64,000 bases of DNA from CAWKPF01 sp963851415 (GTDB lineage Bacteria > Acidobacteriota > Thermoanaerobaculia > Multivoradales > Multivoraceae). Made by a program: the position numbers and the translations under genes. The stretch spans positions 1,612,001 to 1,676,000 of the forward strand of contig CAWKPF010000003.1 of assembly GCA_963851415.1 (NCBI GenBank). The letters are read 5' to 3'. Position 1 is the first letter of the stretch; each line of letters opens with the position of its first letter. This document shows, piece after piece, positions 25,482 through 35,000 of the stretch. The notes beneath the pieces are model-generated. The model had not been told where the DNA came from. It made no database searches and saw only the letters and a list, made by a program, of their open reading frames with translations.

Positions 25482-28252
25482 TTCTCGAGCGCCTCGCGTT
25501 GCGCAACTGGCGCAGCTATCGGGAGCTTCATCACTATTCGTTCGCTCCCGGGGTGAATCTGCTGGTCGGGCCGAACGAGGCGGGTAAGTCCACCCTGTTC
25601 GAGGCGTTGTGGCGCGCCCTCTTCGATCGTCATGGGTCTCGGGCTCGTGAGCTGCGCCGGGTGCAGCCTCTCGACAGCAGCCTGGGACCGGAGGTCGAAG
25701 TGATCTTCAGAAGGGGAGGGCAGCGCTACAAGATCCGGAAGCGCTTTCTGGTCGCTCCCACGAGCGAGCTGTTCACCGAGCGTGGCGGCGAGTTCGAGCT
25801 CGATCACGAAGGTGACCGCGCGGACCTGGTGCTGCGCGAGCTGTTGGGTGGAGAAGGAGGACGAGGGGTCTCGAAGGCCGAGCACCGGGGTTGGTCACAT
25901 GCCTTGTGGCTGCTGCAGCGAGAAGAGGCGTTGCCCGAGAAAGCGTGGAGCGAGGCAGTGGCCGAAGGATTGGGTGGGCTGGTGGAGCTCGTACTGCGTT
26001 CGCCACGGGAAGAGTCGGTGCTGAAGAAGATCGACGACTCGTACCGTCGCGTATTCACGGCCAGCGGTCGGATCTCCAAGCGCAGCGAGCTCGGCAGGCT
26101 GGAAGAGGTCCTGCCGCAGTTGGGAGAAGAGCTCGAGCGACGACAGCTCGAGATGGAGCGTACGCAGCAGCATCGTTCCGAGTTGACGGAGTTGGAGAAG
26201 CAGCTCTCGGGAATCGAGACCCGAATTGCCGCTGAGCGGAGACGCCATGACGAGCTGGTGGACCGCGTGTCCCGTGGTCAGGAATTCGCGCGCGACAAGG
26301 AGCGACAAGAGCGCGAGCTCGAGTCGGCGGAGTCGATTCAGAGCACGCTGGCTCGTGCTCTCCATGCCCTCCGGCGGCGGCAACGCCGAATCCGAGACCT
26401 TGAAGGGGCCTTGGAATCCACCAGTCAGGACGAGCTCCGTCTCAACGCAGACGTGCGTCAGTTTCGCAGGGCCGCGGAGGCTCATGCCCGGCGCTGGGAA
26501 AAGGAGCACCTCCCCCGGCTGCAGGCTGCCGAGGCCCAGATCGAGGATCTGCGAGCCAGGCTGCGGATCGATCAACTGGAGCACGAGGTCATGCTGTGGC
26601 GGCGCGTCTCTCGTCAGCGGCTGGGCTGGGTGGAGAAGATCGAGGAGCTGCAGGCCCGTCACGGTTCTCTGGAGGTTCCGGACGCAGAGGAGTGGAAGAG
26701 GCTGCAGGCCGACGAGCGTCGGCTCGAGCAGCTCGAAGCCAAGGCAGAAGGGGGCGCCGTTCGGGTCGAGGTGGAGAGGCTCGATGGCGACGGCGCTGCG
26801 AAACTGCAGGTCGATCCGGAGGTGTCGCTCGATCGGGAGAGGGAGGAGTTCCTGGTCACACGGCCGACCACCTTCGTGATCCCGCATATCGTCCGGTTGC
26901 GGGTGCGTGGTGACGCAGAGCTGGAGAAAGTCGCGGAGGAAGCCGCGGCGCTGGGGGCTCGGCTCCAGGAGAGTTGCCGGAAGTACGGACTCAGCAGGCT
27001 GAGCGATCTGCGCGAGAGGGTGGATCGAGCGCGCGAGCTCGAGGACCAGCTGCGGGGTCTCTCGGCGCGGCTTTCCGAAACCGCAGAGGAAGGCGATCCC
27101 GAAGGGCGGCTACGCGAGCTCGAGCGCGAGCTCGCCGACCTGCGAAGCCGTTCCCCGCAGGCAGTACTCCCGGGGATCGAAGGCTGGGCGCTGGAGAGGA
27201 CTCACGAGGAGCTCCGCGACCTCGAGCAGGAGCGCTCGAGGCTCCAGGAGCAGCTCAATCGCGAGCGTGATTCCGAGCACGAAGCGCAGCAGCGTTGCCT
27301 CGACAAGAGCGAGGAGCTTCGCAGCGTCGTACAGAGAGCGTCCGGGATGCGCTCGCAGCTGAAGACCCTGCGCGAGCAGACGACCGTCGAGCTCGAGCCC
27401 TACGGCACCTTCGATGCCCTCGAGGCCGCCAATGCGCGGGCCCGCGAGGCCGTCGAGGCGCTGACCGAGGGCATCGCCAGTCTGCGTCGGGAGATCGGTC
27501 TTCGGGTCGAGAAACCCAGGCGTGAGCTGGAAGAAGCCGCCCAGCGGCTGGAGGGGCTGGGCGAAGAACGGCAGCGTCTGCGCGCCGAGATCACCGATCG
27601 AATCGCCCGAATCGAAGAGGTCGCACAGCTCGGTCTGTACAGCGAGACGGAGGCGCTGCGAGCACGCCACGAGCGGTTGTCGGAGCGCCGCTCGGTGCTG
27701 CAGCAGCGAGCCGAAGCGACGCGCCTCCTGCACCTGCTGGCGGATCGGATGCGAAAGGATCGAACCGGAGGACTGACCTTGCCGATCGCCGAGCGAGTCG
27801 GTGGCTGGTTGGCAGAGCTGACCGGAGAGGCCTACGATGCGATCGAGCTCGACGAACAGTTGCTTCCCCACGCACTGCGCAGCACCCGGTATCGCGCCCG
27901 CCTCCCGCTCGACAGTCTGAGTCACGGAACCCATGAGCAGGTAGCGGTCCTGGTTCGGCTGGCAATGGCGATGCTTCTGTCGCGCGACGAGCGCCAGCTG
28001 GTCGTCCTGGACGATCGGCTGGTCAACGCTGACCGGGACCGTATGGAGCGTCTCTGTGCGATCGTGCAAGAGGCAGCCCAGGAGAGTCAGGTGGTGCTGG
28101 CGACCTGCCGGCCCGAACTGTACGAGGCCCTCGCTCAAGCGCACCGGATCGACGTACCGGCGCCGACGGGTTCTCCGCCGGCGGGCTTGAAGGCCGTGCA
28201 GACACCCAAGGCGATGACCGCTGATGCCGCCGCCGAACACGAATCCGAGTAG
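25478..28252 (+). CDS. SbcC/Rad50-like (YhaN-like) ATPase
   Basis: 924 residues. The N-terminus has Walker A in GPNEAGKST (residues 31-39). Long coiled coils follow (about 190-400 and 490-770). The C-terminal lobe has the signature LSHGTHEQ, Walker B VVLDD and a D-loop region. There is no CxxC zinc hook. The coils are instead interrupted near residues 425-490 by a strand-rich block (VRVEVERLDGDGAAKLQVD...FVIPHIVRLRVRGD). It should form a complex with the upstream SbcD-like nuclease, using ATP to manage double-strand ends. The GTG start overlaps the SbcD stop; the end overlaps the next gene by 29 nt. Confidence 0.88.
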   Translation: MILERLALRNWRSYRELHHYSFAPGVNLLVGPNEAGKSTLFEALWRALFDRHGSRARELRRVQPLDSSLGPEVEVIFRRGGQRYKIRKRFLVAPTSELFTERGGEFELDHEGDRADLVLRELLGGEGGRGVSKAEHRGWSHALWLLQREEALPEKAWSEAVAEGLGGLVELVLRSPREESVLKKIDDSYRRVFTASGRISKRSELGRLEEVLPQLGEELERRQLEMERTQQHRSELTELEKQLSGIETRIAAERRRHDELVDRVSRGQEFARDKERQERELESAESIQSTLARALHALRRRQRRIRDLEGALESTSQDELRLNADVRQFRRAAEAHARRWEKEHLPRLQAAEAQIEDLRARLRIDQLEHEVMLWRRVSRQRLGWVEKIEELQARHGSLEVPDAEEWKRLQADERRLEQLEAKAEGGAVRVEVERLDGDGAAKLQVDPEVSLDREREEFLVTRPTTFVIPHIVRLRVRGDAELEKVAEEAAALGARLQESCRKYGLSRLSDLRERVDRARELEDQLRGLSARLSETAEEGDPEGRLRELERELADLRSRSPQAVLPGIEGWALERTHEELRDLEQERSRLQEQLNRERDSEHEAQQRCLDKSEELRSVVQRASGMRSQLKTLREQTTVELEPYGTFDALEAANARAREAVEALTEGIASLRREIGLRVEKPRRELEEAAQRLEGLGEERQRLRAEITDRIARIEEVAQLGLYSETEALRARHERLSERRSVLQQRAEATRLLHLLADRMRKDRTGGLTLPIAERVGGWLAELTGEAYDAIELDEQLLPHALRSTRYRARLPLDSLSHGTHEQVAVLVRLAMAMLLSRDERQLVVLDDRLVNADRDRMERLCAIVQEAAQESQVVLATCRPELYEALAQAHRIDVPAPTGSPPAGLKAVQTPKAMTADAAAEHESE

Positions 28253-31200
28253 TGGGGACGAGGAAGTGCGGCCTGCAGTCGCGGTTCTTCATCTCGTCGG
28301 TTTCGAGCGGCCGTTGCTCGAGTCGTCGATTCACCATCTGCTGTCGGATCCCGCACCGCGCAGCGGCGAGCTGCGTAGCCTGGAATCGACGGTGGTGGTC
28401 GTGCCGGGACGGCGGGCGGGACGCCGGCTGCTCGACGGACTGGTCGCCGAAGCGCTCGCGCGAGGCGAGAAGGGGCTCTCGCCGCCGCGCGTGATCACCC
28501 CCGGTTCTCTACCGGAGGTGTTGTTCTTCCCGGAGACGCCGGTCGCGAGCTCCGTAGCGTCGAGGTTGGCCTGGCTCCACGCGGTCGAGACCTGTCCCGA
28601 GGAGCTGTTGGCCGCTCTGGGGGTTACCGAGGGATCGTGGCAGGGCGGTGCGCCGAGCTCGCTCTTCCGACGGCAGCTGGAGCTGGTCGAGGTGCTCGAA
28701 GGTCTGCGCGAGCAGCTCAGCCTTGCCGCGCTATCGGAGGTCGAGGCCCTGGAGCGATTTCGTCAGAGGCTCGATTTCGCCGACGAGGCGCGCTGGTCCG
28801 CAGTCGTGGAACTCGCGAGACGTTGCGATGAAGAGCTCGCGCACCGAGGCGAGATGGCTCGGGCCAGGAGTCGTCTAGCGCTCACCTGCAGGGGAGAGTC
28901 GCACGCGGAGTTGGATCGAGTCGTGCTGGTAGGGATCGTCGAGTTGGCGCCGCTCTTTCGCCGGTGCTTGCGCCGCTTCGAGGGAACGATCGAGTCGCTG
29001 GTCGCTGCGCAGGCGGTGCCGGGTCTTGCTGCCGAATCGCGATTCGACGACCTGGGCTGTCCGCGGGTCGACTACTGGCTCGCGCAGACACCCGAGATCG
29101 AGCGGGCAGACTTGAGAGTGGTGGATCGACCCGCAGATCAGGTTGCGGAGACCGTCGAATGTGTGCGCGAGTGGTGCGATCGCGGTCTCGAACCCCGGGC
29201 GATCACGCTGGGGCTCGCCGACGGAACCCAGATGGGCGCGGTGGAGGATGGGCTGCGTCTCGCGGGGCTGGCTGCTCATGCGCCCGTCGGTCGCTCGTTC
29301 GGTGCCAGCCGCCCGGCGCGATTGCTCGAGGGGCTGTCGCGTTATCTGAGTGGGCAGCGACTCGCAGATCTCGGGATCTTGGTCAGACACGCTGATCTCG
29401 AACGCTGGCTGGAGGACGGTCGTGAAGAGGATCCGGAGGACCCCCGGTCTTCCGACCCGGTGGGCTCGTCGCCGCCCGCTGTGCCGACGGGCGGCTGGGC
29501 CACCCATATCGATCGGTACGTGCGCTTCACCCTCGCTCAGCGCCTGGATTCGGAACCTGGCGCAGTGGGCTCGATGGCCGAGCCTCTGTTGGCGCTCGAT
29601 CGTACGCTGCGGTCCCTGGCCGTGGGCGAGACGGTGCCCCGTCCACTGTGGCGTCTGCCACGCCGATCGCTGGAGGATTGGTGCGGCTCGATCGCCAGAC
29701 TCCTGTCCTCCGTGTTCGAGTCTCCCCTTTCTGTTGCTCCGGACTCCACGTCAGGGCAAGCAGAGTCGAGGCCCGAGATCGTCGATCTCGAGCTCGAGGA
29801 GGCGCTACGGATGGTGGGAGCCGCGCTGAGGTCTCACCTGGTGGCGGAGACGGGGCGCGAAGGGGAGAGGCGGCGGTGGAGCTTTTCCGAGGTCGTCTCC
29901 CTGCTGCATGCCGAGCTCGGCGAAGAACTGCTCCAGCCGGAGCCGGAGCGCGAGGCCGATGCGGTCGAGCTTCTGGGCTGGCTCGAGCTCGCGCTGGACG
30001 ACGCACCGGCACTCGTGGTCATGGGACTCAACGAGGGAACGATTCCAGAGCGGGTCGCGGTCGATCCGTTCCTCAACGATCGGCTTCGGGGGCTGCTCGG
30101 ACTGTCGCACGGGCGCAGCCGCCTGGCACGAGATCGCTTCTTGTTCGGCGGTCTTCTGGAGGGGAGGCAGCTGCTCAGCCTGGTGGCGGGTCAGAGAGGG
30201 GAGGACGACGAGCCGCTCGCGCCGAGCCGACTCCTGCTCGGCGACGCTTCGGGTCCTGACGCTTCGAGCCGGCGAATCGCCGAGACGCTGCTCGCCTTCT
30301 ACCGGGACCGAGCGGGCGGACGGAGTGGATCGGTCCCCTGGCGACATGCCGATCGCCTCCGGATCGCGGTCGCTCGACCGCCCATCGGGGCGCGAGTCCC
30401 CGAGCCCCTTCGAGTCACCTCGTTCCGCGACTACGTTCGCTGTCCCTATCGTTTCTGGCTGCGCCATGGCGCACGTCTGGAGTCCGTCGATCCGGCACCC
30501 GAGGAGCTCGACCCGCGCTCCTTCGGGACCTTGGGGCACGAGGTCTTGAAGCACTTCGCCCAGACGGACGGAATCGCCGAGGACGACCCTCGAGCAGTCA
30601 GGGAACGGCTCGACGATCTGCTCGACGCACAGGTGGCTCGCAGGGTGGGAACGGGCCCCCCCTCGGCGACTCGCCTTCAGGTTGCGCAGCTGCGCCGCCG
30701 CCTGCACCGCTTCGCGGTCTGGCAAGCCGAACAGGTTCGATCCGGTTGGAGGATCGTGGCCGAGCTCTCCGAGACCGATCTCGAGTCCGTTCTCGATGTG
30801 GACGGTGAGCCGTTTCACATCCGAGGCCGCATCGATCGTGTGGAGCACCACGATTTCGAAGGGACTCGGCTGCTCGACTACAAGACGGCCGATCGTGCGC
30901 TTTCCCCCGTTCGGGCACATCGCGGGAGTGGAGGAGATCCGGCGTATCGGGGATGGGTCGATCTCCAGCTCCCCCTCTATCGGGAGCTCTTGCGCCCGCA
31001 TCTCTCGGCCGAGGTCGACGTCGGGTACTGTCAGCTCTCCGCGGATCTCGAAGCAGATCACCTGGCGCTCGCCCCCTGGCGTGCGGTGGAGCTGGACGAG
31101 GCCACCGCCGTGGCGTGCGAGGTGGCACGCAGAGTCCGGGCCGGACGCTTCTGGCCCCCGACTCCGCCAGTCGCGAGGGGGTTCCCCGACGGTCTGGAGT

Positions 31201-31289
31201 GGATCTGCCAGGACGCGGTTCCTGCCGTGCGCCGTGGCGACAGCTCCTGGCACGAGGCGACGAGCTCGCAGCGGAGGCCGGCTCCGTGA
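28224..31289 (+). CDS. AddB-like helicase-nuclease subunit
   Basis: 1021 residues. No Walker A, so the helicase fold is probably inactive, as in AddB/RecC. The C-terminal nuclease domain shows VTSFRDYVRCPYRFWLRHG, then GTLGHEVLKHF, GRIDRVE and LLDYKTA, the PD-(D/E)XK pattern. The cysteine set that binds Fe-S in typical AddB after the nuclease domain is not visible; only one Cys (WICQD) remains. With the next gene it should form an AddAB-type complex resecting DNA ends. The start at 28224 overlaps the SbcC-like gene; a later start is possible. Confidence 0.82.
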   Translation: MPPPNTNPSSGDEEVRPAVAVLHLVGFERPLLESSIHHLLSDPAPRSGELRSLESTVVVVPGRRAGRRLLDGLVAEALARGEKGLSPPRVITPGSLPEVLFFPETPVASSVASRLAWLHAVETCPEELLAALGVTEGSWQGGAPSSLFRRQLELVEVLEGLREQLSLAALSEVEALERFRQRLDFADEARWSAVVELARRCDEELAHRGEMARARSRLALTCRGESHAELDRVVLVGIVELAPLFRRCLRRFEGTIESLVAAQAVPGLAAESRFDDLGCPRVDYWLAQTPEIERADLRVVDRPADQVAETVECVREWCDRGLEPRAITLGLADGTQMGAVEDGLRLAGLAAHAPVGRSFGASRPARLLEGLSRYLSGQRLADLGILVRHADLERWLEDGREEDPEDPRSSDPVGSSPPAVPTGGWATHIDRYVRFTLAQRLDSEPGAVGSMAEPLLALDRTLRSLAVGETVPRPLWRLPRRSLEDWCGSIARLLSSVFESPLSVAPDSTSGQAESRPEIVDLELEEALRMVGAALRSHLVAETGREGERRRWSFSEVVSLLHAELGEELLQPEPEREADAVELLGWLELALDDAPALVVMGLNEGTIPERVAVDPFLNDRLRGLLGLSHGRSRLARDRFLFGGLLEGRQLLSLVAGQRGEDDEPLAPSRLLLGDASGPDASSRRIAETLLAFYRDRAGGRSGSVPWRHADRLRIAVARPPIGARVPEPLRVTSFRDYVRCPYRFWLRHGARLESVDPAPEELDPRSFGTLGHEVLKHFAQTDGIAEDDPRAVRERLDDLLDAQVARRVGTGPPSATRLQVAQLRRRLHRFAVWQAEQVRSGWRIVAELSETDLESVLDVDGEPFHIRGRIDRVEHHDFEGTRLLDYKTADRALSPVRAHRGSGGDPAYRGWVDLQLPLYRELLRPHLSAEVDVGYCQLSADLEADHLALAPWRAVELDEATAVACEVARRVRAGRFWPPTPPVARGFPDGLEWICQDAVPAVRRGDSSWHEATSSQRRPAP

Positions 31290-34200
31290 CCGGGGACGGA
31301 CCAGGCGAGCGCGCGACCAGGCAGCCGCCCCCGCCGCACCGACTCGTCGTGGCCTCGGCCGGCACCGGCAAGACCTACCGGCTGACGGTGGAGCTCCTGC
31401 GTCGACTGCTCGAGGGCGCTCGACCGGAAGAGGTACTCGCCGTGACCTTCACGCGCAAGGCTGCCGGTGAAATTCTCGAGCGCGTGCTGGTGCGCCTCGC
31501 GGAGGCGTGCCTCGAAAGGGAAGCCCGGGAGCAGCTCGGCCGAGAGCTGGGCTCGGACTTGACGATGGGAGAGGTGCGCGCGTTGCTCGGGGTGGTGGTC
31601 GACTCCCTGGACCGGGTTCAGATTTCGACGCTCGATGCGTTCTTCCATCGAATGCTGTTGGGGTTTCGGGTAGAACTGGGAATGACCGCGGTGCCGCTGG
31701 TGCTGCCTCCCGAGGACCCTCGCGCCGTCGCGCTGCGATCGCGCACGCTGGGTCGTCTGCTCGACGAGATGGCGGAGGCCGACTTCACGGAGTTGCTCGG
31801 CCTGCTCGATCGGTTGCGGGAAGGTCGGGCGAGGCGTCCCGTCGTCCGAGATCTCGGTCGGCTCCTCGAGGAGCTGCAGAGCGTGCTGCGCGAGGCTCCG
31901 GAGCGAGCGCGGTGGCTCGGCGCGGTGGACTCCATGGCGCCGCTCTCGCACGAGGATCTCGACCGGGTGCTCTCAGATCTTCGCGAGCTGGGGCTCCATC
32001 CGATGCCCAAGGGGGTGCGGTCCGCCTGGCGACGGGATCTGAGCGAGGCAGAAGCCGGCCATTGGCACGATCTCCTGGGTAGCGGCCTGGCCGCGAAGGT
32101 TCTGGCGGGAGAGCGCCACTACCGACGATGGCGGATTCCTCATGGAGTGCTGGCGGCCTATCAACCGGTGGTCGAACATGCCCGCAGGGTGCTGCTGAGT
32201 CGAGTGGGCGCACGGACCCAGGCCTCGTACGATCTCGTTCGGCACTACGATGGCCTCTACACCGACCAGATGGCTCGCGCTGCCGTGGTCCTGTTCGGCG
32301 ACGTCGCACACCGGTTGGCCCACGACATGCCGAGTCTCCACCCGGAGCGCCTCGGTGAGGTGTACTACCGCCTGGACAGCTCGGTGTCGCACCTCCTGCT
32401 CGACGAGTTCCAGGATACGAGTCTCGACCAGTGGCGAGTGATCGAGCCCTTCGCTGACGAGATCTGGGCGTACGGAGACGGGTCGCGCTCGTTCTTCTGC
32501 GTCGGTGACCCCAAACAGGCGATCTATGGCTGGCGAGGAGGATGCGCCGCGCTCTTCGATCTGGTAGAGGAGCGGCTCACGGCGCTCGGCTCGGGTGTCG
32601 AGAGCCTGCAGCGCAACTATCGATCTTCGCCGGTGATTCTCGCTGCTGTGGAGACGGTGTTCGAGGGTCTTCGAGATCGAGTCGACGAGGCGAGATCGGA
32701 GGCCACCGCCGACTGGCTGCGCGACTTCGTGCCGGTCGAGGCTGCCCATCCAGGCCGCTCGGGCCACGTGGTGCTGGAGCTGGTAGCCGGGGCTTCCGGC
32801 GACGGGGAAGATGGCGCCGCTGGGAAGGCCGAGGCGATGGAGGATGATGATCCGGCGGAGGCCGACGAGGAGTCCGAAGACGGCGATCTCGAGCGCCCCC
32901 TGTTCGGGGCAGTGGCGGATCGTGTCCAGGCACTGCAGGAGAGCCGGCCGGAGGCGCAGATCGGAGTGCTGGTGCGAACCAACCGAACCGCCTCGCAGCT
33001 CCTCGACGCCTTGCGTCGTCGAGGCCTGTCCGCGAGTGGGGAGGGCGGGGGCGTCGTGACCGACGATCCTGCCGTCACGGTGATTCTGGCGGCCCTCCAG
33101 TTGGCTGAGCACCCTGCCGACCGGGCGGCTGTCTTTCACGTCGCGACCTCGCCCCTGGGCGAAGTGCTGGGGCTACTCCCCCTTGACGACGGTCTCGCGC
33201 TCTCGAAGAGGCTCCGGGCCCTGGTTCAAGCCCGGGGTCTCGCTCGCGTGGTCGCCGATCTCGCCGAGCAGCTGGCCTCGAGCGTCGATCGCAAGAGTGC
33301 CGTGCGTTTGGCGCAGCTGCTCGACCTGGCCCGCCGCTTCGAGGCCGCTGGGGGGGCCGAGCTCGGCACCTTCGTCGAATGGGCCCGTACGGCGAAGGTG
33401 GAGGAGCCCCAGGCGGCTCGGGTGCGGGTCATGACGGTTCACCGAGCCAAGGGGCTCGAGTTCGATGCCGTGGTGCTCTGTGAGCTCGAGCGGCGGCCCA
33501 CGACGCCTGGGGAGCGGGTGGTCTGGCTCGATCGCCCTTCGCCCACCGAGCCCCCTCGCCAGGTCGTCGGCAGTGTCGACGCCCGGGTGCGGGCGCTGGA
33601 TCCGGAGCTGGAGCGAGCCTATCGCCAGGAGATGAAGCGTCTTCAGATGGACGATCTGAGTGCCCTCTATGTGGCCCTGACGCGAGCGAGGCAGGCGCTT
33701 CACCTACTGGTCGAGCGCCCGACCGCCCGACGTCTTCCGGACGGGTCGTGGGCTTCGAGACTGATCACGAGCCTGGCGCCGGAGCACATCGAGGAGACGC
33801 TCGTCTCGGGAGGCTCGCCTGGAGCCGGGCTCCGGCTCTACGAGAGCGGAGAGTCGGATTGGGCCCTCGAGCGGCCACCGACCTCCACCGTCGCTCCGAG
33901 ACAGCCGGCCCTGCCGGTGACGAGTCTGGCCGACGTTCGCGCGCCCTCGGCCCGCCAACGCTTTCGGCGCCCTCGGCGCAACGGGGAGGACGCGGCGAGC
34001 GCGCTGCGGACCAGGGACTGGCTGCGACTCGATTCCGAGGAGGGTCGAACACGAGGGACTCTCTACCACGCGTGGCTGGCGTCCATCGAGTGGCTTCCGG
34101 AAGGGGCGGACTGGGAAGAGTCGCTACCGGGCCGGGAACGACTCCTGGCCTCGGGACGGAGGCTCGTTCCGGGGTCTTCGCGATCCTGGCTGGAACAGCG

Positions 34201-34621
34201 GTTCGAAGACTGGCGGGAAGTCCTCCGTCGCCCGGGCGTGCGAGCCTCCCTGACTCGGCCGGTCGTTGCCGCCGGTCAACGACTCTCGCTCTGGCGAGAG
34301 CGCTCCTATGCCATCGAGCTCGGGGGGAGAGTGGAGCTCGGACGTTTCGACCGGGTCTCGATGCTATCGGAAGCGACCAGCGGAGAGATGCTCGAGGTTC
34401 GTCTGTGGGACTTCAAGTCCGAGCACCCTTCCGGTGACGCGATGACGAGATCCGCGATCGAGCAGGTGCAGCTGGCCCAGCTGGCGAGCTATCGCAAGGC
34501 GTTGGAGGAGATCACCGGAGTCGAGCCGGAGCGAATCGAGGCTCGCGTCCTCTATCTCGATACCGGTCAGACAGTGGAGCTGCCCGCGAGAGGGGCTCAG
34601 TCCCGATTGGAGGGACGGTAG
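31286..34621 (+). CDS. AddA-like UvrD-family helicase-nuclease subunit
   Basis: 1111 residues. The GTG at 31286 has GGAGG 8 nt upstream and overlaps the AddB-like stop (GTGA). Superfamily 1A helicase motifs are complete: ASAGTGKT (23-30), VTFTRKAAGEI, LLLDEFQDTS, CVGDPKQAIYGWRGG, LQRNYRSS, VMTVHRAKGLEFD and ALYVALTRARQ. The C-terminal nuclease domain has LGRFDRV, VRLWDFKS and LAQLASYRKAL, consistent with RecB-type PD-(D/E)XK. A Glu/Asp-rich insert lies near residues 505-535. It should unwind and degrade broken DNA ends for recombination together with AddB. Its 3' end overlaps the convergent DUF190 gene by 25 nt. Confidence 0.9.
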   Translation: MTGDGPGERATRQPPPPHRLVVASAGTGKTYRLTVELLRRLLEGARPEEVLAVTFTRKAAGEILERVLVRLAEACLEREAREQLGRELGSDLTMGEVRALLGVVVDSLDRVQISTLDAFFHRMLLGFRVELGMTAVPLVLPPEDPRAVALRSRTLGRLLDEMAEADFTELLGLLDRLREGRARRPVVRDLGRLLEELQSVLREAPERARWLGAVDSMAPLSHEDLDRVLSDLRELGLHPMPKGVRSAWRRDLSEAEAGHWHDLLGSGLAAKVLAGERHYRRWRIPHGVLAAYQPVVEHARRVLLSRVGARTQASYDLVRHYDGLYTDQMARAAVVLFGDVAHRLAHDMPSLHPERLGEVYYRLDSSVSHLLLDEFQDTSLDQWRVIEPFADEIWAYGDGSRSFFCVGDPKQAIYGWRGGCAALFDLVEERLTALGSGVESLQRNYRSSPVILAAVETVFEGLRDRVDEARSEATADWLRDFVPVEAAHPGRSGHVVLELVAGASGDGEDGAAGKAEAMEDDDPAEADEESEDGDLERPLFGAVADRVQALQESRPEAQIGVLVRTNRTASQLLDALRRRGLSASGEGGGVVTDDPAVTVILAALQLAEHPADRAAVFHVATSPLGEVLGLLPLDDGLALSKRLRALVQARGLARVVADLAEQLASSVDRKSAVRLAQLLDLARRFEAAGGAELGTFVEWARTAKVEEPQAARVRVMTVHRAKGLEFDAVVLCELERRPTTPGERVVWLDRPSPTEPPRQVVGSVDARVRALDPELERAYRQEMKRLQMDDLSALYVALTRARQALHLLVERPTARRLPDGSWASRLITSLAPEHIEETLVSGGSPGAGLRLYESGESDWALERPPTSTVAPRQPALPVTSLADVRAPSARQRFRRPRRNGEDAASALRTRDWLRLDSEEGRTRGTLYHAWLASIEWLPEGADWEESLPGRERLLASGRRLVPGSSRSWLEQRFEDWREVLRRPGVRASLTRPVVAAGQRLSLWRERSYAIELGGRVELGRFDRVSMLSEATSGEMLEVRLWDFKSEHPSGDAMTRSAIEQVQLAQLASYRKALEEITGVEPERIEARVLYLDTGQTVELPARGAQSRLEGR

Positions 34622-34932
34622 ACCGCTACCGGCTGGAGGGTCACCAGGCCACCGTCGAGTGCCTCGGTGATCTCTTCCACGAAGTGGGAGAGGCGCTCTC
34701 GCGTGTCGACGGCCTCGAAGATGAGGGGGTGCGACTCGGTCATGCGATAGATGCCAGTGGGCACCGAGCGGGTGTCGCGGCCGAAACCGAACTTGGCTGA
34801 TTGCACGGTGGCTCCCTCCAGATCGAGCTCGAAGGCTCGCTGGCACAGCCATTGATCGACGGGGGTGTACTGGAAGCGCTGCCCATCCTTGAGATAGACG
34901 CGCAGAAGGTAGAGCTCCTCGATGACGGCCAT
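34597..34932 (-). CDS. DUF190 (PII-like) protein
   Basis: 111-residue protein. The core ATVQSAKFGFGRDTRS, IYRMTESHPLIFEAVDTRERL and GGLVTLQPVAVYR is the DUF190 family, which has the ferredoxin-like trimer fold of PII signalling proteins. Members often sit beside ion channels or transporters; here the neighbours are a membrane protein and a membrane phosphodiesterase on the same strand. Ligand unknown. It is the last gene of that operon and overlaps the end of addA tail to tail. Confidence 0.82.
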   Translation of the reverse strand: MAVIEELYLLRVYLKDGQRFQYTPVDQWLCQRAFELDLEGATVQSAKFGFGRDTRSVPTGIYRMTESHPLIFEAVDTRERLSHFVEEITEALDGGLVTLQPVAVYRPSNRD

Positions 34933-35000
34933 GCTGTGTCTCGGGGTCTGAAGAAGGACTCCGTGGCCGCTGAGCCTAGCAGGATGGGGCTCGGCTCTTG

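Noticed and set aside
34597..34621. Frameshift or misassembly where addA and the DUF190 gene overlap
   Set aside because: Both proteins end normally for their families. A 25-nt tail-to-tail overlap is acceptable.
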